This document shows positions 60,671 to 64,000 of a stretch of 64,000 bases of DNA, piece after piece. The DNA comes from DASUSH01 sp963785155. GTDB lineage: Bacteria; Actinomycetota; Thermoleophilia; Solirubrobacterales; 70-9. Under the pieces are notes generated by a model that saw nothing but the letters and a program-made list of their open reading frames with translations, ran no database searches and was not told the DNA's origin. Position 1 is the stretch's first letter. Every line of letters starts with the position of its first letter. The stretch lies in assembly GCA_963785155.1 (NCBI GenBank), contig CAWAUB010000007.1, positions 434,001 to 498,000 of the forward strand. The letters are read 5' to 3'. The position numbers and the translations under genes were made by a program.

Positions 60671-61630
60671 TTACTTGAACTGCTTCTTGACCTTGGGCTC
60701 GGCGGGCACGGTCGGGGACTGGCCCTGCTGAGAGTCGACCAGGCCGCCCGCGCCGTCGACGAGTCCGCCGGTCGAGGCTTCGTCGAGGCCCGTCGCGTAG
60801 AGGTGATCGCAGACGTCGGCGGGGAACCGCGAGACCTTCGCTGGGCCCTTGTGCTCGACCGCGTCGACGAACGCGGCGAACGTCACCGAGTCGACTGCGG
60901 TGCCGATGTGGTTGGTGGTCCGGCCGGGGCAGACGTCCTGGATCAGGATGTTGCTCGCGCCCTCGAGCGACGAGGTCGGGTGCTTGCCGCCCTGCGGCTG
61001 GACGGTCTGGTCGGTCAGGGAGCGAACGGTCGTGTAGGAGACGTCGCCAGGCGTCTCGTCCGGCTGGCCGTTGATGGCGTTCAGCAGGTTCGAGTTCCTG
61101 ATCTGCTGCCAGCCGGCCGGGATGCACGGGTTGGCCGCGGAGCAGCTCTGCGCGCTGCCGACGTTCGTGCCGTGCTGGGTTCCCGCTGCCGAGAGGAGGT
61201 CGCTGACGCTGTTGCGTAGATCGGGCCAGTAGGTGAGGGCGAAGCGGGGCAGCAGCCCGCCCTGGCTGATCCCGAATACGGCGACGTCGCGTCCGGCGAG
61301 CTTCGCCTCCTTGCGCAGCCCGTAGACGAGGTACTCGACCGAGATCTGGATGTCGGCCGTGGTGAAGTCCGGGAAGTTGACCCAGCAGACGGGGTGGCCG
61401 TAGGCGTCGAACGCGCCCTTGCCGATCGCGTAGGCCTGATCGCCCGTGGCGCCGGTCCCCGTGACGAGCATCAGCGGCGTCGTCGTCGCATCCTCGATCC
61501 CCTCGGTGCATTTGAAGGCGGCCTCCAGGTCGGCCTTGGGGACGGTGAGCTTCGGACCGCTGGCGGCGGCCGGAGCGGCAAACGCGAGCGCCGCCATGAT
61601 CGCGAGGACCGTCGTGAGTCGTCTGATCAT
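60671..61630 (-). CDS. Secreted lipase-like alpha/beta-hydrolase
   Basis: 319 residues. Signal peptide TVLAIMAALAFAAPAAA|SGPK. The hydrolase core resembles CalB-type and actinobacterial secreted lipases: LMLVTGTGATGDQAYAIG, a nucleophile elbow VAVFGISQGGLLPRFAL (Ser), AGTQHGTNVGSAQSC (AGPxHGT-like) and a late NHIGTAVDSVTF where the His is expected. Cysteine pairs (CTEG, CWVN, CSAANPC) suggest disulfides outside the cell. The Shine-Dalgarno aaggagg lies 11 bases before the ATG. Convergent with xerD. Confidence 0.85.
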   Translation of the reverse strand: MIRRLTTVLAIMAALAFAAPAAASGPKLTVPKADLEAAFKCTEGIEDATTTPLMLVTGTGATGDQAYAIGKGAFDAYGHPVCWVNFPDFTTADIQISVEYLVYGLRKEAKLAGRDVAVFGISQGGLLPRFALTYWPDLRNSVSDLLSAAGTQHGTNVGSAQSCSAANPCIPAGWQQIRNSNLLNAINGQPDETPGDVSYTTVRSLTDQTVQPQGGKHPTSSLEGASNILIQDVCPGRTTNHIGTAVDSVTFAAFVDAVEHKGPAKVSRFPADVCDHLYATGLDEASTGGLVDGAGGLVDSQQGQSPTVPAEPKVKKQFK

Positions 61631-61662
61631 GCTTCGTGCCGCCTCCTTGCGAGAATTGTCGG

Positions 61663-62532
61663 ATGCCGGAGCTTCCCGAAGTGGAGACGATACGCCGTCA
61701 GCTCGAGCCCGAGGTGACGGGAGCGACGATCGCCGAGCTCGACGTGCGCGACGATCGCTGGACTCGGCCGGAGGACCCGAGGGAGGTTGAGGCCGCGGTC
61801 GGGGGTCGCGCGATCGAAGCGATCGAACGGCGCGGCAAGTATCTGATCGTGCGGCTCGAGGGCGAACGCGCCCTCGTCATGCACCTGCGGATGACCGGCA
61901 ACATCGTCCTCCGCGACCCCGACGACGCGGAGGAAGCGGCCCACCTGAGGGCGGTGATCCGGCTCGAGAGCGGTGACGAGCTCTGGTTCACGGATCCGCG
62001 GCGGTTCGGCCACGCGTCGGTCCTCGTCGGCGACGAGCTCGGCGAGTACCTGGACGCGCGGCTGGGGATCGAGCCCCTCTCCGAGGCGCTCACCGCCGAG
62101 GCGATCGGCGAGATCGCCGCCGGGCGGACCGCGCCGCTCAAGTCCTTCCTGCTCGCCCAGGAAGGGGTCGCGGGAATCGGCAACATCTACGCCGACGAGG
62201 CATTGCACATCGCCCGTCTGCACCCGCTCTCGCCGGCGGGCTCGATGAAGCCCGAACATCTGGAGGCCCTTCGGGACGGGATCGTCGTCGCCCTGGAGGC
62301 GGGGCTGGCCAACGGCGGTGCCTCGATCGACGACTATCGCGACGCCCGCGGCGATTCCGGGTCGATGCAGGACGAGTTCCTCGTCCACACACGCGAGGGC
62401 CTGGCGTGCCCGCGCTGCGGCGAGACCATCGAGCGGATCGTCGTCTCCGGCCGCTCGACGTACTTCTGCCCGGCCTGTCAGGTCCGGCTGCGCAAGCGCC
62501 CGCGCCGGCGGGCGAAGCGGGCGCGGAAATGA
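61663..62532 (+). CDS. mutM: Formamidopyrimidine-DNA glycosylase
   Basis: Removes 8-oxoguanine and formamidopyrimidines. 289 residues from ATG 61663. MPELPEVETIRRQLEP supplies the catalytic Pro2 and Glu3 after Met removal. Lys in GKYLIVRLEGE and MHLRMTGNI are conserved, as is the helix-two-turn-helix GVAGIGNIYADEALHIARLH. The C-terminal zinc finger is CPRC...CPAC (about 250-273). A basic tail RKRPRRRAKRARK follows. GTG 61636 is upstream in frame but would mask Pro2, so it is rejected. Confidence 0.96.
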   Translation: MPELPEVETIRRQLEPEVTGATIAELDVRDDRWTRPEDPREVEAAVGGRAIEAIERRGKYLIVRLEGERALVMHLRMTGNIVLRDPDDAEEAAHLRAVIRLESGDELWFTDPRRFGHASVLVGDELGEYLDARLGIEPLSEALTAEAIGEIAAGRTAPLKSFLLAQEGVAGIGNIYADEALHIARLHPLSPAGSMKPEHLEALRDGIVVALEAGLANGGASIDDYRDARGDSGSMQDEFLVHTREGLACPRCGETIERIVVSGRSTYFCPACQVRLRKRPRRRAKRARK

Positions 62533-62538
62533 GCGAGC

Positions 62539-63474
62539 GTGCCCGTCCCGGAGGGGTTCGCGGTCGGCCACTGGAGCGATCACGAGGGCGCCACGGGCTG
62601 CACCGTCATCCTCGCCCCGCCTGACAGCCGCGGCGGGGTCGACGTGCGCGGCGGCGGCGTCGGCACGCGCGAGACCGACGCGATCGGGCCGCTCACCGGG
62701 ACCGAGCAGGTGACGGGGGTGTTGCTCACCGGCGGTAGCGCGTACGGCCTCTCGGCCGCCGACGGGGTCCTGCGCTGGCTCGAGGAGCGCGGCAGGGGCT
62801 ACATGACGCCAGGCGGGTTGGTCCCGATCGTCCCGGCCGCGGTCGTCTACGACCTCGTCGAGGGCGACCCCTCGGCGCGGCCGGGGCCCGACGGCGGCTA
62901 CGCGGCCTGCGAGGCGGCGGCGGGCGGCGTGCCCGACCGAGGCCTCGTGGGCGCGGGGAGCGGCACCGCGGTCGGCAAGATCCTCGGTCGCGAGCGCGGT
63001 GTCCGCGTAGGGATCGGCTACGCCGCGATGAAGACCGGAAGGGGGGAGACCGTCGCCACGATCGCCGTGGTGAATGCCTTCGGAGACGTGATCGGGGAGG
63101 ACGGCTCGCGCATCGCCGGGCCACGCGACGAGGAGGGGACCGCGCTCTCCACGCCGGAGCTCCTGACGACGATGGAGGGCCCGCCGGATTGGACGAAGGT
63201 GGAGGAGCGCAACACGACGCTCGTCTGCGTCGTCACAGACGCCGGTCTCGCCAAGCCCGCGTGCACGCGCGTCGCGCGGATGGCCAGCGCCGGCATCGCC
63301 CGGGCCGTGGACCCGGTTTTCTCCGACGTCGACGGCGACGTCGCCTTCTGCATCGCGTCCGGCCCCGTCGAGCACGACCGCTTTGCCGCGATCGCGGTGG
63401 GCACCGCGGCGGCGACCGTCAGCGCCGCGGCGATCCGCGACGCCGTAGCCCAGGCCAACCCTCAACCAACCTAA
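62539..63474 (+). CDS. P1-family (DmpA-like) aminopeptidase
   Basis: 311 residues of the Ntn-hydrolase-like P1 family (S58), which self-cleaves and then acts as an aminopeptidase or amidase. TGVLLTGGSAYGLSAADGVL is the oxyanion and substrate region; the maturation site is NTTLVCVVTDAGLAKPAC, where cleavage before Thr (or Ser in DmpA) frees the nucleophile. PVPEGFAVGHWSDHEGATGC is a typical N-terminus. GTG start, 6 bases after mutM, so probably co-transcribed. Confidence 0.9.
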   Translation: MPVPEGFAVGHWSDHEGATGCTVILAPPDSRGGVDVRGGGVGTRETDAIGPLTGTEQVTGVLLTGGSAYGLSAADGVLRWLEERGRGYMTPGGLVPIVPAAVVYDLVEGDPSARPGPDGGYAACEAAAGGVPDRGLVGAGSGTAVGKILGRERGVRVGIGYAAMKTGRGETVATIAVVNAFGDVIGEDGSRIAGPRDEEGTALSTPELLTTMEGPPDWTKVEERNTTLVCVVTDAGLAKPACTRVARMASAGIARAVDPVFSDVDGDVAFCIASGPVEHDRFAAIAVGTAAATVSAAAIRDAVAQANPQPT

Positions 63475-63489
63475 AGAACCCTCCCAAAA

Positions 63490-63517
63490 GTGCCAGGCAC
63501 CTTTGGTGCCAGGCACC
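63490..63517. repeat. Tandem palindrome gtgccaggcacc between convergent genes
   Basis: Two units (63490-63501 and 63506-63517) of gtgccaggcacc, each nearly self-complementary, are separated by 4 bases. ggcacc (63496-63501) and ggtgcc (63505-63510) also form a hairpin with loop ttt. It lies between the P1 peptidase and the convergent RTX gene and may act as a bidirectional terminator. Confidence 0.55.
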
Positions 63518-63520
63518 TCG

Positions 63521-64000
63521 TCAGCAGCCGCGGGTGCGGTCGTTGCCCGGCTGGGCCTTGCAGCGGTCGCGCTTGCCCTTGCCGCCGACCAGGCGGTCGC
63601 GGGCGGGGCCTCCGTTCAGGGTGTCGTTCGACCCGCCGCCCTTCAGGAGGTCCTTGCCGCCACCGCCGCGGATCACGTCTCGGCCCTTCCCGCCGATGAC
63701 CGTGTCCTGTCCGCCGCCGGTGTTGACCCGGTCACTGGCACCCTGCGCACAGACGAGGTCCTTGCCCTTGCCCGACTTGATCCGATCCGCGGTCTCGGTG
63801 CCCGCGATGACGTCGTTCCCGGGCGTTCCGGCGATGCGCGCGCCCTCGGCCGCGACGATCGTCGCCGTGCGCCCCGAGCAGATGACCGGGTCGCCGGCGA
63901 AGCGAGCGAGGGCGAAGTTGTCCTCGTTGGCGGGAGCGTCAACCGTGCCGGCCACGACAATCCCGCCGTCGCGCTGGATCGCCACCGCGGTCTCCCGCCC
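63521..64000 (-). CDS. Delta-60-repeat / RTX calcium-binding secreted protein (5' end outside window)
   Basis: Only the C-terminal 159 residues are in the window. The frame is open to the right edge and reads ETAVAIQRDGGIVVAGTV, the signature of delta-60 repeats (one propeller blade). Then come RTX-type units: GTPGNDVIAGTETADRIKSG, GGGQDTVIGGKGRDVIRGGG, GGGSNDTLNGGPARDRLVGG, and a basic end with RDRCKAQPGNDRTRGC. This resembles the C-terminus of the propeller protein at 50-51.8 kb, so the two belong to one class of calcium-dependent surface proteins. Confidence 0.85.
   Translation of the reverse strand, partial: GRETAVAIQRDGGIVVAGTVDAPANEDNFALARFAGDPVICSGRTATIVAAEGARIAGTPGNDVIAGTETADRIKSGKGKDLVCAQGASDRVNTGGGQDTVIGGKGRDVIRGGGGKDLLKGGGSNDTLNGGPARDRLVGGKGKRDRCKAQPGNDRTRGC

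Overview
The window is GC-rich chromosomal DNA from an actinobacterium. I infer class Thermoleophilia (Solirubrobacterales-like) from several things: the core-gene order; a complete type IV pilus locus lying inside the shikimate-pathway genes; fused aroK-aroB and NifU-MnmA proteins; F420-type, SteA/MctB and DUF3866 families; and many secreted repeat proteins. I see no rRNA, tRNA, CRISPR array, prophage or insertion sequence. Many start codons lack a Shine-Dalgarno but have a TANNNT box 6-12 nt upstream, which suggests leaderless transcription. Some genes appear to start at CTG.

Layout. 1-9.9 kb: aspS (cut by the left edge), an NTF2-like protein, a probable 6S RNA, a membrane protein, NifU-MnmA, an AbiEi/DUF559-like gene, alaS (with a frameshift), ruvX and mltG. 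9.9-30.1 kb: aroE, then the pilus locus pilB-pilT-pilC, a lipoprotein, YceI, a small reverse-strand group (Ddn-like, DUF547, VOC, secreted protein), a cyclic-di-GMP-I riboswitch, pilA, three minor-pilin-like genes (one beta-solenoid, one with a large C-terminal domain), pilD, pilM, pilN, pilO and a PilP-position protein. The shikimate genes then resume with aroC, aroKB and aroQ. 30.1-41.0 kb: pepP, then an accessory insert (MEDS sensor, LtrA, SpoIIAA-like, a badly frameshifted RCC1-repeat protein, a crotonase and a lysozyme-like protein), then efp-nusB-xseB-ispA-dxs. 41-60.7 kb: small proteins, then tlyA-nadK, an AbiEi-like pseudogene, recN-steA-mctB-GT4, a secreted beta-propeller/RTX protein and pyrG. 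An RsbW/RsbV/PP2C partner-switch module, an M20 peptidase and DUF3866 follow, then a NUDIX hydrolase and xerD. This matches the order tlyA-ppnK-recN-Rv1697-mctB-pyrG-Rv1700-Rv1701 that I recall in Mycobacterium tuberculosis, with extra genes inserted. 60.7-64 kb: a secreted lipase-like protein, mutM, a P1-family peptidase and a delta-60/RTX protein cut by the right edge.

The main functional units are tRNA charging and modification, aromatic amino-acid precursor synthesis, a monoderm type IV pilus (no secretin seen) with its pilin under a c-di-GMP riboswitch, isoprenoid precursor synthesis, and a division/repair block. Single-base indels recur in genes that should be intact (alaS, minor pilins, mctB, M20, DUF3866, RCC1). 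I therefore suspect assembly error rather than gene decay for most of them.
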